Numbered from the stretch's first letter, positions 45,765 through 55,557 are shown. The stretch is 64,000 nt of DNA from an uncultured Clostridium sp. (GCA_945915475.1 CAMEFI010000001.1:1-64000); one strand, 5' to 3'. The notes: generated from the letters alone by a model not told the origin. Numbers and translations are program-made.

Positions 45765-45853
45765 AGCCGTACGGCTTAATTCGTATTAATTCCCATATAA
45801 AAAGTCCGTACGGCTAAATTTTATAATCATAATTATATATTATGCCGTACGGC
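45765..45853. promoter_or_regulatory. Three phased CCGTACGG palindromic operators
   Basis: AGCCGTACGGCT (45765-45776), TCCGTACGGC (core 45806-45813) and GCCGTACGGC (45844-45853) have centres exactly 39 bp apart (45770.5, 45809.5, 45848.5). Each is followed on its plus-strand side by TAA/TTAA. They lie between the XRE regulator start and the topB stop, so autoregulation of the XRE gene is the likely use. Confidence 0.78.
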
Positions 45854-45862
45854 TAAGTCAAT

Positions 45863-47968
45863 TCATTTTTTCTCTGTTTTCTTTCCTCCGCTCTTCTTTG
45901 CCGGCTGTTTGTAAAACTGTGCCGCATAGTCAAAATAGGTTCTTAACTGGTACTGGTTATTCAGTCCCTTCACAGCATCGGTTCGTTTCTGTATAAAATC
46001 CTCCAGTTTTTTCATATATTCTTCTTTCGAAACAGAACCCTCTGCCACATAGGAAAGTCCTTTTTCCCAGCTTGCTGTAAGTTCCGGATTCAATAAAGAT
46101 TTGATAGAAGATGCCACCACATCATGTATCATTTCTCCCATAAGAGTCGGCGTAATAATCTGCGTTTTCTTATTCAAATCCAGATATTTATTATTTACTA
46201 ATTTCTTGATAATCTCCGCACGGGTTGCAGATGTTCCAATCCCACTGCCCTTAATCTGGGCACGAAGCTCCTCATCCTCTATGAGCTGTCCTGCATTTTC
46301 CATGGCAAGAATCAAGGTTCCGGAACTGTAACGCTTTGGCGGAGAAGTTTCCCCTTCCTTAATATCAAATCCATTGACAGAAAGCTTCATTCCTTTCTTA
46401 AGCTGCATGGCAGCCTCCACCATTTCCTTGGAGTACTTCTCTTCCTCATCCTTTGGCTTGCCAAAGGAATACACGGTAATTGGAAGATATCCCGGGTCTG
46501 CCAACACCTTGAAATTTGCAAACAGCTTTTCTCCATTCCTGTCCAAAGTAAGTGCCAGTTTCTGATATACCGCCGGTGGATAGAAAATGCTTAGGAAACG
46601 TCTCACTATGACCTCATAAACCTTCTTTGCCGTATCATGCAGACTGCCAAATGCATTTAAGCCCTGTCCTGTTGGAATAATGGCATAATGGTCGGTTATC
46701 TGCTTATCATTGACATAACGTGTCTTCGCAATTCCTTTATAGCTTCCACTTTGCAAAATCTGCTCTGCAAATCCTTTCATGGAAGGTATATTCTTAAGAC
46801 CGGAGATATTCTTATATATCTCCTTGCTTACCGCCGTGGATAACACTCTGGCATCCGTTCTCGGATAGGTCACCATTTTCTTTTCATACAGTTCCTGCAC
46901 AATCTGTAACGTCTGGTCAGGACTTATTTTGAACAGTCTGGAGCAGTCATTTTGCAGCTCTGCCAGGTTGTATAAAAGAGGAGCATTTTTATTCTCCTTT
47001 TTCTTCTCCACCTTTTCCACTAACACCAGCGGCAGACCATTTTCTGAAACTCCGGTTCCTATGTTTTTTAAGTCTATATCTGCTGCATTGGCAACATTTC
47101 CCGTATTTCCAACCAATTCTTCATACTTCCCTGACAATTCTTCCATCAGATGCTTTGCATCCTTTTCTTCCTTGAATCCATTCTCTTTATAGAGCAATGA
47201 TGAATTATAATACCGGCTGCCCTCTACTGCTTTCCATTCCGCTTCAAAAGTACCATCTGCTAATGCAATATTACCCACTACCCTATAAAACGGAGTCTTT
47301 ACAAACTGTCGAATCTCCCGTTCCCTGCGCACGATCATACCCAATACACAGGTCATAACTCGTCCAACGGATATCACGCATTTATCCCTTCCAAGATATG
47401 TCTTAACGGAATAGCTGTATTTAAGAGTGAGAATTCTCGAAAAATTAATTCCCATAAGATAATCTTCTATTGCGCGCAAATATGCAGCATCCGATAAATT
47501 ATCATACTCATGCATATCCTTTGCTTCTCTTATACCGCGGAGAATCTCCTCCTCTGTTTGTGAGTCGATCCATACTCGCTTCTTCTGCTTTGTGTCCGGA
47601 ACCTGTGCCATCTGGTCCACCAGACGATATATGTACTCTCCTTCCCGCCCGGAATCCGTACAGATATAAATGCATCCAACATCTTCCCTGTTCAATAAGC
47701 CTTTCACAATCTCAAACTGTTTGGATACACCATCAATGACCTCATATTTAAATTCCTTCGGCAAAAATGGCAGCGTATCCAGGCTCCACTTTTTCAAAGC
47801 CGGATCATACACCTCAGGATAACTCATGGTCACAAGATGTCCCACGCACCATGTCACCACCGAATTCTCTGACTCGATATACCCATTCTTACTGCCCCCA
47901 TTTATCTTGAGTGCCTTGGCAAATTCCTTTGCCACACTTGGTTTTTCTGCTATATATAAATTCTTCAA
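45863..47968 (-). CDS. topB: DNA topoisomerase III (701 aa)
   Basis: Type IA topoisomerase. The Toprim start is MKNLYIAEKPSVAKEFAKAL, with acidic residues in CTDSGREGEYIY. The active-site Tyr is in KKMVTYPRTDARVLS. The motif GIGTSATRAEIIKKL and the later TASWEKGLSYVAEG part fit TopB of Firmicutes. There is no zinc-ribbon C-terminus. The protein is about 40 residues shorter than E. coli-type/B. subtilis forms with tails. The last palindromic operator of the XRE gene lies 10 bp after its stop. Confidence 0.94.
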   Translation of the reverse strand: MKNLYIAEKPSVAKEFAKALKINGGSKNGYIESENSVVTWCVGHLVTMSYPEVYDPALKKWSLDTLPFLPKEFKYEVIDGVSKQFEIVKGLLNREDVGCIYICTDSGREGEYIYRLVDQMAQVPDTKQKKRVWIDSQTEEEILRGIREAKDMHEYDNLSDAAYLRAIEDYLMGINFSRILTLKYSYSVKTYLGRDKCVISVGRVMTCVLGMIVRREREIRQFVKTPFYRVVGNIALADGTFEAEWKAVEGSRYYNSSLLYKENGFKEEKDAKHLMEELSGKYEELVGNTGNVANAADIDLKNIGTGVSENGLPLVLVEKVEKKKENKNAPLLYNLAELQNDCSRLFKISPDQTLQIVQELYEKKMVTYPRTDARVLSTAVSKEIYKNISGLKNIPSMKGFAEQILQSGSYKGIAKTRYVNDKQITDHYAIIPTGQGLNAFGSLHDTAKKVYEVIVRRFLSIFYPPAVYQKLALTLDRNGEKLFANFKVLADPGYLPITVYSFGKPKDEEEKYSKEMVEAAMQLKKGMKLSVNGFDIKEGETSPPKRYSSGTLILAMENAGQLIEDEELRAQIKGSGIGTSATRAEIIKKLVNNKYLDLNKKTQIITPTLMGEMIHDVVASSIKSLLNPELTASWEKGLSYVAEGSVSKEEYMKKLEDFIQKRTDAVKGLNNQYQLRTYFDYAAQFYKQPAKKSGGKKTEKK

Positions 47969-48072
47969 ATATATTACCTTACCTTTATCTTTCTACACAT
48001 ATGCACATTGTTTTATTGTAACTTGATTGCCGGATTTTGTAAATAGCCGCCTGCATTTTAGAAAAAATACGT

Positions 48073-48102
48073 TTTACATGGCATTTCTACCATAAATATG
48101 AT
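48073..48102 (+). promoter_or_regulatory. Probable sigma-A promoter for the 48195 operon
   Basis: TTTACA (48073-48078) and TATGAT (48097-48102) with an 18-bp spacer, about 90 bp before the ATG at 48195. Divergent from topB. No operator is recognised in the remaining 226-bp intergenic stretch. Confidence 0.5.
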
Positions 48103-48194
48103 ATGATACAAAAGTCTTAACACAGACTGCAACATTGCAGCATAGCTATATATAGTGCTACCAATAAATGAACATGAAAGGCTAGGTGTTTGAT

Positions 48195-50129
48195 ATGGCA
48201 TATGATGATTATATGAAAGCTCAGAAAATGGGATTAAAGGCATTTAAGGCGTCCACCGCCCGTGGTCAGTACCCTTATCTGCCGGTATTAGATGAAATAT
48301 TGTCTCACGCAGACATTGAATGCGAGGTGTCACTGGGGGTTATCAACATTCCTCTCAACCAGGTAGTCGGTACCAGCACCTTTGGCAGAACCCAGGCATT
48401 TGCCTCCAATTTCATGCCATTGCTAGATTATGGAAGTGAATTCTCCATCAAATGGTCCTCTTTGGTAGATGCCCAGATTGAAGAAGGAATTCATGATGCC
48501 ATTAAAGTCTATGAATACATGAATAAATATTATGTAGTGGAGGGAAATAAACGCGTAAGCGTATTAAAATATTTTAACTCCCCAACCATTGCTGCGGAAG
48601 TAACAAGAAAAGTTCCGAAACGCAGTGACGATCCGGAAATTCAGATTTATTATGAATTCATGGATTTCTATAAACTGACCAAGATTAATTACATTCAATT
48701 TTCGAAAATTGGCAGTTATACAAAGTTATTGACTTTAGTTGGGAAAAATGATACTGACATCTGGACGGATGATGAATGTATGGATTTTTCCTCCTTTCAT
48801 ACTGCTTTTTACAAAGCTTTTAAGGAAAAGGGCGGAAATAAACTGGATAATATTACCTGTGGTGATGCACTGCTCTTCTATCTTTCTCTATATCCTTACG
48901 ACGAAGCCAAAAATATGCTAAGCTCAGAAATCAAGGTAAATCTTGATAAAATATGGCCGGAAATCTTATTACAAGGTGAGGATGATACGGTTGAGCTTCT
49001 AATGAATCCAACGGAAGAAACCAAAATAATGACCTCTGTCTTAAGTAAGATTTCTACCAAAAAGAAAAAAGTTGCCTTTGTCTATGACAAAGATCCATCT
49101 GTATCTGATTGGATTTATGGTCACGAATTAGGCCGTCTTCACTTAGAGGAAGCTCTTGGCGAGATTATTGAGACACACGCCTACATCACCTACGGAGTGG
49201 ATGATTCTGCTGAGAATATACTAGAAGAGATTTGTAACGATGGTTGTGACATTATATTTACAGTAACTCCACAATTTATCAAGGCATGTCTGAAAGTTGC
49301 TGTCGCGCATCCGGAAGTAAAAATACTAAACTGCGCCCTCAATTCCTCTCATACCACTGTACGAACTTATTATACAAGAATGTACGAAGCAAAGTTTCTA
49401 ACCGGAATGATTGCCGGTGCAATGTGTAATAATGACAAGATTGGCTATGTTGCTGATTATCCAATCTACGGCATTGCAGCGAATATCAATGCATTTGCCC
49501 TGGGTGCCCGTATGGTGAATCCTTATGCAGAAGTCTACCTTGCATGGTCAACCATGAAGGACTTTGATACAACAGAATATTTCAAGGAACGGGGGATCAC
49601 TTATATTTCTGCACAGGATATGATCACTCCACAAAGTGGCAACCGCCAGTTCGGACTTTATGTTGAGAAAAATGATGTCAAGAAAAACCTTGCAATGAGT
49701 ATTTACCACTGGGGTGCCTTTTACGAGGAGTTGATAAACAGCATTATGCGTGGTTCCTGGAAAGTGGAAGATTCCGGAGACTTTAAAGCTATCAATTACT
49801 GGTGGGGACTTTCTGCCGGGGTTATAGATGTAATCTGTTCCAACAATCTCCCGATTGGTATCACACAATTAATCCATCTCATGAAACACAATATTTCTTC
49901 CGGGCTGTTTCATCCTTTTATAGGGCCTCTTACCGACCAGAACGGCATACTCCGTTGTGAAGAAAATGATTTAATCTCACCAGAGAATATTATGACAATG
50001 GACTGGTTAGTTCCTAATGTAGTCGGAACCATACCAACTATCGATGAATTGGTGGAAGAAGCTCAGCCGGTGGTACAATTGCGTGGTCTGGATACTGCTA
50101 CAGAGAAAGGAGGAACTTCTTTGCTATGA
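48195..50129 (+). CDS. Cytoplasmic fusion of a ParB/sulfiredoxin-like domain and a BMP-type periplasmic-binding fold (644 aa)
   Basis: The N-terminal part (about 30-200) has LGVINIPLNQVVGTSTFGRT and YYVVEGNKRVSVLKYF, which resemble ParB/Srx-like domains (V-x-E/D-G-N-x-R pattern). The C-terminal part (about 285-600) resembles BMP/Med solute-binding proteins: KVAFVYDKDPSVSDWIYGHELG, YTRMYEAKFLTGMIAGAMCNNDKIGYVADYPIYGIAANINAFALGARMVNP. There is no signal peptide or lipobox, so it is probably a cytoplasmic ligand sensor rather than an importer component. The frame is open from a GTG at 48186, but the ATG at 48195 is 6 nt after AGGTG. It overlaps the phosphoesterase gene by 4 bp (ATGA). Confidence 0.72.
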   Translation: MAYDDYMKAQKMGLKAFKASTARGQYPYLPVLDEILSHADIECEVSLGVINIPLNQVVGTSTFGRTQAFASNFMPLLDYGSEFSIKWSSLVDAQIEEGIHDAIKVYEYMNKYYVVEGNKRVSVLKYFNSPTIAAEVTRKVPKRSDDPEIQIYYEFMDFYKLTKINYIQFSKIGSYTKLLTLVGKNDTDIWTDDECMDFSSFHTAFYKAFKEKGGNKLDNITCGDALLFYLSLYPYDEAKNMLSSEIKVNLDKIWPEILLQGEDDTVELLMNPTEETKIMTSVLSKISTKKKKVAFVYDKDPSVSDWIYGHELGRLHLEEALGEIIETHAYITYGVDDSAENILEEICNDGCDIIFTVTPQFIKACLKVAVAHPEVKILNCALNSSHTTVRTYYTRMYEAKFLTGMIAGAMCNNDKIGYVADYPIYGIAANINAFALGARMVNPYAEVYLAWSTMKDFDTTEYFKERGITYISAQDMITPQSGNRQFGLYVEKNDVKKNLAMSIYHWGAFYEELINSIMRGSWKVEDSGDFKAINYWWGLSAGVIDVICSNNLPIGITQLIHLMKHNISSGLFHPFIGPLTDQNGILRCEENDLISPENIMTMDWLVPNVVGTIPTIDELVEEAQPVVQLRGLDTATEKGGTSLL

Positions 50130-50722
50130 ATATACTTGTACTTGCAGATGAAGAATCCAAGTACCTGTGGGACTATTTTGAAAAAAGTAAGTTAGAAGGT
50201 ATTGATTTGATTATTTCCTGTGGTGACTTAAAACCACAATATTTATCCTTTTTGGCAACCTTTGCCAAAGTGCCAATTCTATATGTACATGGCAATCATG
50301 ATGCAGTCTATGACCAAACACCTCCTGATGGCTGCATCTGCATTGATGATGATCTATATGTATATAATGGGGTTCGTATTCTTGGACTGGGCGGTTCCCA
50401 ATGCTACAATTTTGGAACCTACCAGTATACAGAAAAAGAAATGCGTTACCGTATATTCAAACTGCGGCGCAAATTACGCAGGAACCGCGGTTTTGATATA
50501 CTTGTCACCCACGCCCCTGCCTATCAGCTAAACGATGGAGAAGATCTCCCACACAAAGGATTTCAGGCATTTCGCGATCTTTTGGATAAGTATAAGCCAA
50601 AATATTTTATTCATGGCCATGTCCATCTTAACTATAACTGGAATCAACAACGTGAATGTACATATAACGATACCACCACCGTCATCAATGCCTTTGAACG
50701 CTACACATTTGAGTACAAATAA
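50126..50722 (+). CDS. Calcineurin-like metallophosphoesterase (198 aa)
   Basis: Metal-binding motifs GDLKPQYLSFLA (GD), VHGNHD (GNHD), VTHAPAYQL (H) and FIHGHVHLNYN (GHxH) are in order. The usual first D-x-H is replaced by LADEES, so the first metal ligand is uncertain. The ATG overlaps the stop of the BMP-like fusion gene (ATGA), so both are translated together; a joint function with a nucleoside or nucleotide ligand is possible, as BMP proteins usually bind nucleosides. That is inference. Confidence 0.88.
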   Translation: MNILVLADEESKYLWDYFEKSKLEGIDLIISCGDLKPQYLSFLATFAKVPILYVHGNHDAVYDQTPPDGCICIDDDLYVYNGVRILGLGGSQCYNFGTYQYTEKEMRYRIFKLRRKLRRNRGFDILVTHAPAYQLNDGEDLPHKGFQAFRDLLDKYKPKYFIHGHVHLNYNWNQQRECTYNDTTTVINAFERYTFEYK

Positions 50723-50765
50723 CCGTCCGGACACATTGAACAAAGTACATACGTCCGGCACGGTT
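50721..50765. terminator. Terminator hairpin between converging genes
   Basis: AACCGTCCGGAC (50721-50732) pairs with GTCCGGCACGGTT (50753-50765) with one bulged base and a 20-nt loop. It overlaps both stop codons of the converging phosphoesterase and patatin genes. Confidence 0.65.
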
Positions 50766-51612
50766 ATGACATTGTAGTTAGATACGTCTTAAGATCTGCC
50801 AGAGCGTTGGTTGCATCGTGCAGACCAAGCTCATAAACAGTTTGAAGTTTTTCTGCATCCTTTTCAATCCGTTTGATTCCAATCGGAGATGAAGGACGAA
50901 TAACAAACACATTGCCCTGCTTTTCTAACCACCGCAAATGTGCCACACTGGCATTGTAGGATTCGTAACGATGTTCTAACGTGTTACGAAATTCCGGATA
51001 GTTCCGGTAATGAATGGCAGATGGTAATTTGGAGGATGGCTTTTTACGATAGCTAAAATCACGGGTTAGCACAACTATAATCTTGTCATAACCCAAATCC
51101 ATCATTTTCTGATATGGAATGCTGTCAGCAATACCACCATCGAGATATGGTATCCCATCTAAATAGACAGGCTTGGATACATGTGGCATGGAAGCAGATG
51201 CCCGTAATACCTCCATCTGTTCAAATACACTCTCAATCTGTATGTATTCCGGTTTTCCTGTCAGCATATTGGTTACTACTGCATAAAAAGGTACTCCGGA
51301 ATGTTTGAACGTTTCATCATCAAATACATCCAATTCATAAGGAACAGTATAATAAGCAAACTCTGTGTTCACAATATTGCCGGTAGTCAAGAGAGAATGC
51401 ATTCCCATATACCGTCTATCCCCATTAAATTTCTTATTGTAGCGAATAGAACGACCTCTCTGCTTGGAAAGATAATTCACTCCAAACAGGACACCTGCCG
51501 ATACCCCTATGACCCCGTCTACTGCAATCCCCTGATCCAAAAAGATATCCAATACACCAGCGGTATACATTCCCCGCATGGCACCGCCTTCTAGTACCAA
51601 TCCTACTTTCAT
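50764..51612 (-). CDS. Patatin-like phospholipase (282 aa)
   Basis: Catalytic dyad of the patatin family: oxyanion loop EGGAMRGMYTAG, nucleophile Ser in GVSAG (about residue 39) and Asp in YLDGGIADSIP (DGG). The rest fits the YjjU/RssA-like bacterial type of about 280 residues, with PFYAVVTNMLTG and RASASMPHVSKPV. It probably hydrolyses membrane lipids. The start overlaps the end of the cation exchanger gene by 4 bp. Confidence 0.92.
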   Translation of the reverse strand: MKVGLVLEGGAMRGMYTAGVLDIFLDQGIAVDGVIGVSAGVLFGVNYLSKQRGRSIRYNKKFNGDRRYMGMHSLLTTGNIVNTEFAYYTVPYELDVFDDETFKHSGVPFYAVVTNMLTGKPEYIQIESVFEQMEVLRASASMPHVSKPVYLDGIPYLDGGIADSIPYQKMMDLGYDKIIVVLTRDFSYRKKPSSKLPSAIHYRNYPEFRNTLEHRYESYNASVAHLRWLEKQGNVFVIRPSSPIGIKRIEKDAEKLQTVYELGLHDATNALADLKTYLTTMS

Positions 51613-52544
51613 TTTAACACCACCAAATATACAAAATATGCTGCATAGGCCAGCAACATTGCTGCCCCTCCTGCTCTTCCTAACTTCTGATTCTTACACA
51701 CGCATAACCATAATAAAATACCGGCAGCCAGACTTATAATCGCATCCACCAAGAAACTCATCTCAAACACAACCGGCGTGATTAGGGCTGTTGTGCCTGT
51801 CACAAAAAGAATATTAAATATGTTACTTCCCACAATATTGCCAATGGCAATATCTGCTTTTCCTTTCCGTGCTGCAGAAACGGAAGTAACCAGTTCCGGA
51901 AGAGAAGTTCCAAATGCAACAATGGTAAGGCCAATGAACCGCTCACTCAGACCGACAATCTTTGCAATAGCAGTAGCCGCATCCACTGCCACATCACTTC
52001 CAAAAATAATCAATGCAACCCCAACCAAAACAAAAAGAACCAACATCCAGATTGGTCGCTTCTTTTCCTCTTCCACCTCTTCCTTATTATTCTTCGCCAT
52101 AAGAAACAGATACACAAGATACACAAGGAAAGCAATCCATAATGCAGCACCTTCTATAAATGTAATATGGTTCCCTGTATATCCAAATACAGCAAGTAGT
52201 ACCGTTATAAATAACATATATGGGATTTCATATTTCACCGTTGATTTCTGTACATGAATTGCAACAATGACAGCAGTAAGACCCAGAATAACCAAAATAT
52301 TCATTATGTTACTTCCCAAAACGTTACCAATGGTGATAGCCGCATTTCCTTTTAACGCGGCGGTAATACTGACTGCTGCTTCCGGTGCACTGGTTCCCAT
52401 GGCAACAATGGTAAGACCAATGACTAACTGGGGAATTCCAAATTTATCTGCAATTCCCGCTGCACCATCCACAAACCAGTCTGCGCCCTTTACCAACATG
52501 ACGAATCCAACAATCAACAATACAAATTGCAATACGATTTCCAT
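51609..52544 (-). CDS. Sodium/calcium exchanger family protein (CaCA, YrbG-like, 311 aa)
   Basis: About ten membrane helices in two inverted halves, each with the alpha-repeat signature: GLTIVAMGTSAPEAAVSITA (about 43-62) and GLTIVAFGTSLPELVTSVSA (about 200-219), both with the acidic residue that binds Ca2+. A hydrophilic loop NNKEEVEEEKKRP separates the halves. Na+ or K+-dependent Ca2+ export is expected for the family. It is co-transcribed with the patatin gene. Confidence 0.94.
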   Translation of the reverse strand: MEIVLQFVLLIVGFVMLVKGADWFVDGAAGIADKFGIPQLVIGLTIVAMGTSAPEAAVSITAALKGNAAITIGNVLGSNIMNILVILGLTAVIVAIHVQKSTVKYEIPYMLFITVLLAVFGYTGNHITFIEGAALWIAFLVYLVYLFLMAKNNKEEVEEEKKRPIWMLVLFVLVGVALIIFGSDVAVDAATAIAKIVGLSERFIGLTIVAFGTSLPELVTSVSAARKGKADIAIGNIVGSNIFNILFVTGTTALITPVVFEMSFLVDAIISLAAGILLWLCVCKNQKLGRAGGAAMLLAYAAYFVYLVVLK

Positions 52545-52584
52545 AAATATGCATCCTCCTTATTTCTGTTAGATATAGTATTCC

Positions 52585-52637
52585 CAAGAAAAAACGAGAC
52601 TATTATTGCACACGAAAAGTACAATAATAGTCTCGTT
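52585..52637 (-). terminator. Strong terminator after the M29 aminopeptidase gene
   Basis: AACGAGACTATTATTG (52593-52608) pairs perfectly with its complement (52622-52637), loop 13 nt. On the minus strand the 3' arm is followed by TTTTTTCTT. It lies about 170 bp after the aminopeptidase stop; the intervening 52638-52805 has no gene. Confidence 0.85.
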
Positions 52638-52805
52638 CTTATCTCAGTATGCATCCCGGCTGATTCAGCGTGATGACGTTATGCATAACATCCCAGTGGA
52701 ATGTGAACTACTCCCTAATATTTGTTTCAGACTACCATAATTCCTGACAGAAGTCAATTCTATTTTTCACATTTTATCTGACATGATCAGAATAAATCTT
52801 TGACT

Positions 52806-54896
52806 TTATCTAAAAAGTCCTTCTTGAAACGGTTCATTCAACATGTCACATCCCGGCAATACAAACCTTCCATTCTCAATAATAGGAACTTCTGTTCCGT
52901 CTGCATGAACACTGAAAATCGTCTTGATCTCATCATATGGAATCGTAATATCTGTATGACAGTTGAAATATGCGTTCTCCTCATCCGTATCCCGGAGCAG
53001 GGAACATTCATTATCTTTCGCCACAATTTCTTTTCCATCAGGATTATACAATCGCACTTCCTCACTGTGGCTGTAACAGGTATCCCCTACTGCAAAATGC
53101 GGTCCCATCTTCTCTACGATGAGGATTGGAAGCTTATATACAATATCAAAGGCATTGGCCATTACATAAGCTGTGGTATTGGTTCCTATAGCAAACTCTC
53201 CAATGGGAAGGGTTTCCCGGTTGAACATCACATTTTCCTTAATGTAAGCTTGATTTTCTTCCTCTGTATCAAAATTGTCACAGGTATAATGCTTGATCTT
53301 CCCATCTTCAAAGGTTAACATAATATTCTTGAAATTAAGGTCATTCAGATAAACCTCAGATACATTCAACACACCATGGGTTCCTGTGAGCTTTGGAGAG
53401 GTAAAGACCTCTCCCACCGGTATATTCACATCTGCCGTACAATTCTCAAAATTTGTCTCCTTCTCCGGATGCTTTCTCTCATGCATCATTACCGTCATAT
53501 CGGTCTGATTCTTGCCTGCTCCAAGCACTCGGACAGATACTGCCTGATCTAACTCATCAATAATGATTTGCTGAACCTTCTTGTAAGCTTCGTTGTCTAA
53601 TGTATTAACTTTCACAATCGCCTCAAAGATCTCCTCAAATCGTTCCCCGATCTCCGGAAGGGGATATGCGATTATGGTAAAGCTGTAATCACTTTGTGGA
53701 ATATAAGTATTCACAATCTTTGAGCTTTCCGTTGTCATGGTAACAGAAAGCTTTTGCTGTTTTTCAGATAGCGTAATAGACTCTTTCTTATTCTGTGGTT
53801 CAAAAGGATTCTCACCAAACACCTCGATCACTGCCGGACCTGCATACTCTGCTGCTAACTGTTTTCGGCTCTCATATGCATTATGCAATACAGAAATCTT
53901 ACGATCCACAAACGCTTTATCTAAGAACAGCGCCTCATCCATTCTATGATCATACTCATACTGTTTATTGGCAGAAGTTGCCGTATATCCTGGTCTCAAT
54001 GTCAGTCTTCGATTCACTCTGGCAACCGGTGCCCGGTAAATGACCGGAACAAGCCCCATTTTCTCAAACTGTAAAATGGCGGCTTTCACCATACGTTCCT
54101 GACCGATGGAATACCGGATATTCACTGTCTTCTTCTTTGATAAATCAATCCCAGCAATACGGAATCCTTCTTCGTAACCATGTGTGTAAGTATATGCCAT
54201 GGCATCTATCTCTTTCTGGGACATACGATTCAGAAAATCTGCCAACCGAATCTCATTATCGGAAATATATTCACCGTAGCGGAACAGATAACGCAGATCT
54301 GACAAATCACTCTGCATAATAATATCCGTTGCAAAAGACAATTCCGGATCCAGAATCTCTCTCGTCCGATAATCCACAGTGCGGTCAGCATAATCACTTA
54401 CAAAATAATATATCACTTCCCGGATCTCTTTTGCAGATGGCATTCCATCCTCAAACAGACATAGGATTTCCACTAAAAGCTCCAAATGTATGGTGAGATC
54501 AAACAATCTATGTTCCACTGCATATACAAGCCCACCCCGAAGTTCCGTATACACAAAGGAAAGAAGCTGCCCGTATTCTACCCCCAACTGCTCTGCTGCA
54601 TAGGACGGATTGGCGTAACTTTTCTCGTATCCCTCCTCTCCCGGTAAAATATCTGCATATAGCAAATGATTGTATGCCTGTAATTCATCCATCTTCATCT
54701 GCCACAAATCTTTCTTTTCCACATGATTTTTCCACTCATCTAATATCTTGACAAACTCTGCCATCCTTTGAAAATAATCCAAAAAAGGTTCCCGTATTCT
54801 GGTATCATTATGAAATGTCAGAATCCTCTCCAGAGCCAGGCCATAGCGCTCCTTAACACTCTCATTTTCCTCCTGAAACAACTCACCATATTCCAT
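52806..54896 (-). CDS. M29-family aminopeptidase with a large N-terminal extension (696 aa)
   Basis: The C-terminal half (about 330-650) matches thermophilic M29 aminopeptidases (AmpS/AmpT): NIPVGEVFTSPKLTGTHG (metal-binding Glu), LPIGEFAIGTNTTAY (Glu/Asn), and GPHFAVGDTCYSHSE (His and Tyr). The standard enzyme is about 410 residues, whereas this one has about 290 extra residues at the N-terminus with helical character, seen in some Clostridia. Metal-dependent removal of N-terminal residues is expected. The 66 bp to the next gene upstream contain no clear promoter. Confidence 0.88.
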   Translation of the reverse strand: MEYGELFQEENESVKERYGLALERILTFHNDTRIREPFLDYFQRMAEFVKILDEWKNHVEKKDLWQMKMDELQAYNHLLYADILPGEEGYEKSYANPSYAAEQLGVEYGQLLSFVYTELRGGLVYAVEHRLFDLTIHLELLVEILCLFEDGMPSAKEIREVIYYFVSDYADRTVDYRTREILDPELSFATDIIMQSDLSDLRYLFRYGEYISDNEIRLADFLNRMSQKEIDAMAYTYTHGYEEGFRIAGIDLSKKKTVNIRYSIGQERMVKAAILQFEKMGLVPVIYRAPVARVNRRLTLRPGYTATSANKQYEYDHRMDEALFLDKAFVDRKISVLHNAYESRKQLAAEYAGPAVIEVFGENPFEPQNKKESITLSEKQQKLSVTMTTESSKIVNTYIPQSDYSFTIIAYPLPEIGERFEEIFEAIVKVNTLDNEAYKKVQQIIIDELDQAVSVRVLGAGKNQTDMTVMMHERKHPEKETNFENCTADVNIPVGEVFTSPKLTGTHGVLNVSEVYLNDLNFKNIMLTFEDGKIKHYTCDNFDTEEENQAYIKENVMFNRETLPIGEFAIGTNTTAYVMANAFDIVYKLPILIVEKMGPHFAVGDTCYSHSEEVRLYNPDGKEIVAKDNECSLLRDTDEENAYFNCHTDITIPYDEIKTIFSVHADGTEVPIIENGRFVLPGCDMLNEPFQEGLFR

Positions 54897-54963
54897 AATC
54901 TATATTCCTTTCCCTTCAGCACATTTAAGTAATATACATATTATCCGTTTCACAATCACTATT

Positions 54964-55548
54964 TTATTTGAGATTTCCAAGTCTTTGGTTCTTGTCTACC
55001 AGTTCTTTGACATGATTCCACAATACTTCTGATCCTTCTTTTGTAGCATCGTTTCGTCCCAGCACCTGACTTGCTGCAATGCCATGTTCTCTCCAGGATC
55101 TTCCGTTGGTAATATCATTTAGCATAACCGGTTGTACCTTATCTAATACATTGGCAAATCTTGCCTCCGGTGTGTCACCCGCCTCAAATTCTTCCCATAG
55201 GTCGCGCATTTCCTTTGCCTGATCTTCTGGTAATATATGAAAAATGCGTTTAGCCGCTTTTTCTTCTCTTTCCCGCTTGGTATTTGCTCCCTGTTCATCA
55301 TACGCATAAGTATCGCCGGCATCAATCTCAACCGCATCATGAATCAATACCATTTTCATCACATGTAATACATCCACCTCTTCATTGGAATACTCACTAA
55401 ACAGCATCGCCATCAACGCAAGATGCCAGGAATGCTCTGCATCATTTTCATGCCTGCTTCCATCTGCAACATAGGACCGTCTTTTGATATATTTCAGTTT
55501 ATCCAGTTCCAATATAAAATCCAATTGCTTTGCAAATCGTTCGTCCAT
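54964..55548 (-). CDS. HD-domain hydrolase, YfbR/HDDC2-like (194 aa)
   Basis: HD-type metal-binding motif: DAEHSWHLALMAMLFSEY (His), then LIHDAVEIDAGDTYAYDEQG (HD...E...GD) and the final Asp in NVLDKVQP. The pattern AEHSWHLAL with HDxxEIxxGD is that of 5'-deoxynucleotidase-like HDDC2/YfbR proteins; the substrate may be a deoxynucleoside monophosphate. It is followed directly upstream by a small membrane protein and a VanZ protein; spacing (9 bp) indicates one transcript. Confidence 0.86.
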   Translation of the reverse strand: MDERFAKQLDFILELDKLKYIKRRSYVADGSRHENDAEHSWHLALMAMLFSEYSNEEVDVLHVMKMVLIHDAVEIDAGDTYAYDEQGANTKREREEKAAKRIFHILPEDQAKEMRDLWEEFEAGDTPEARFANVLDKVQPVMLNDITNGRSWREHGIAASQVLGRNDATKEGSEVLWNHVKELVDKNQRLGNLK

Positions 55549-55557
55549 TCTATCCTC

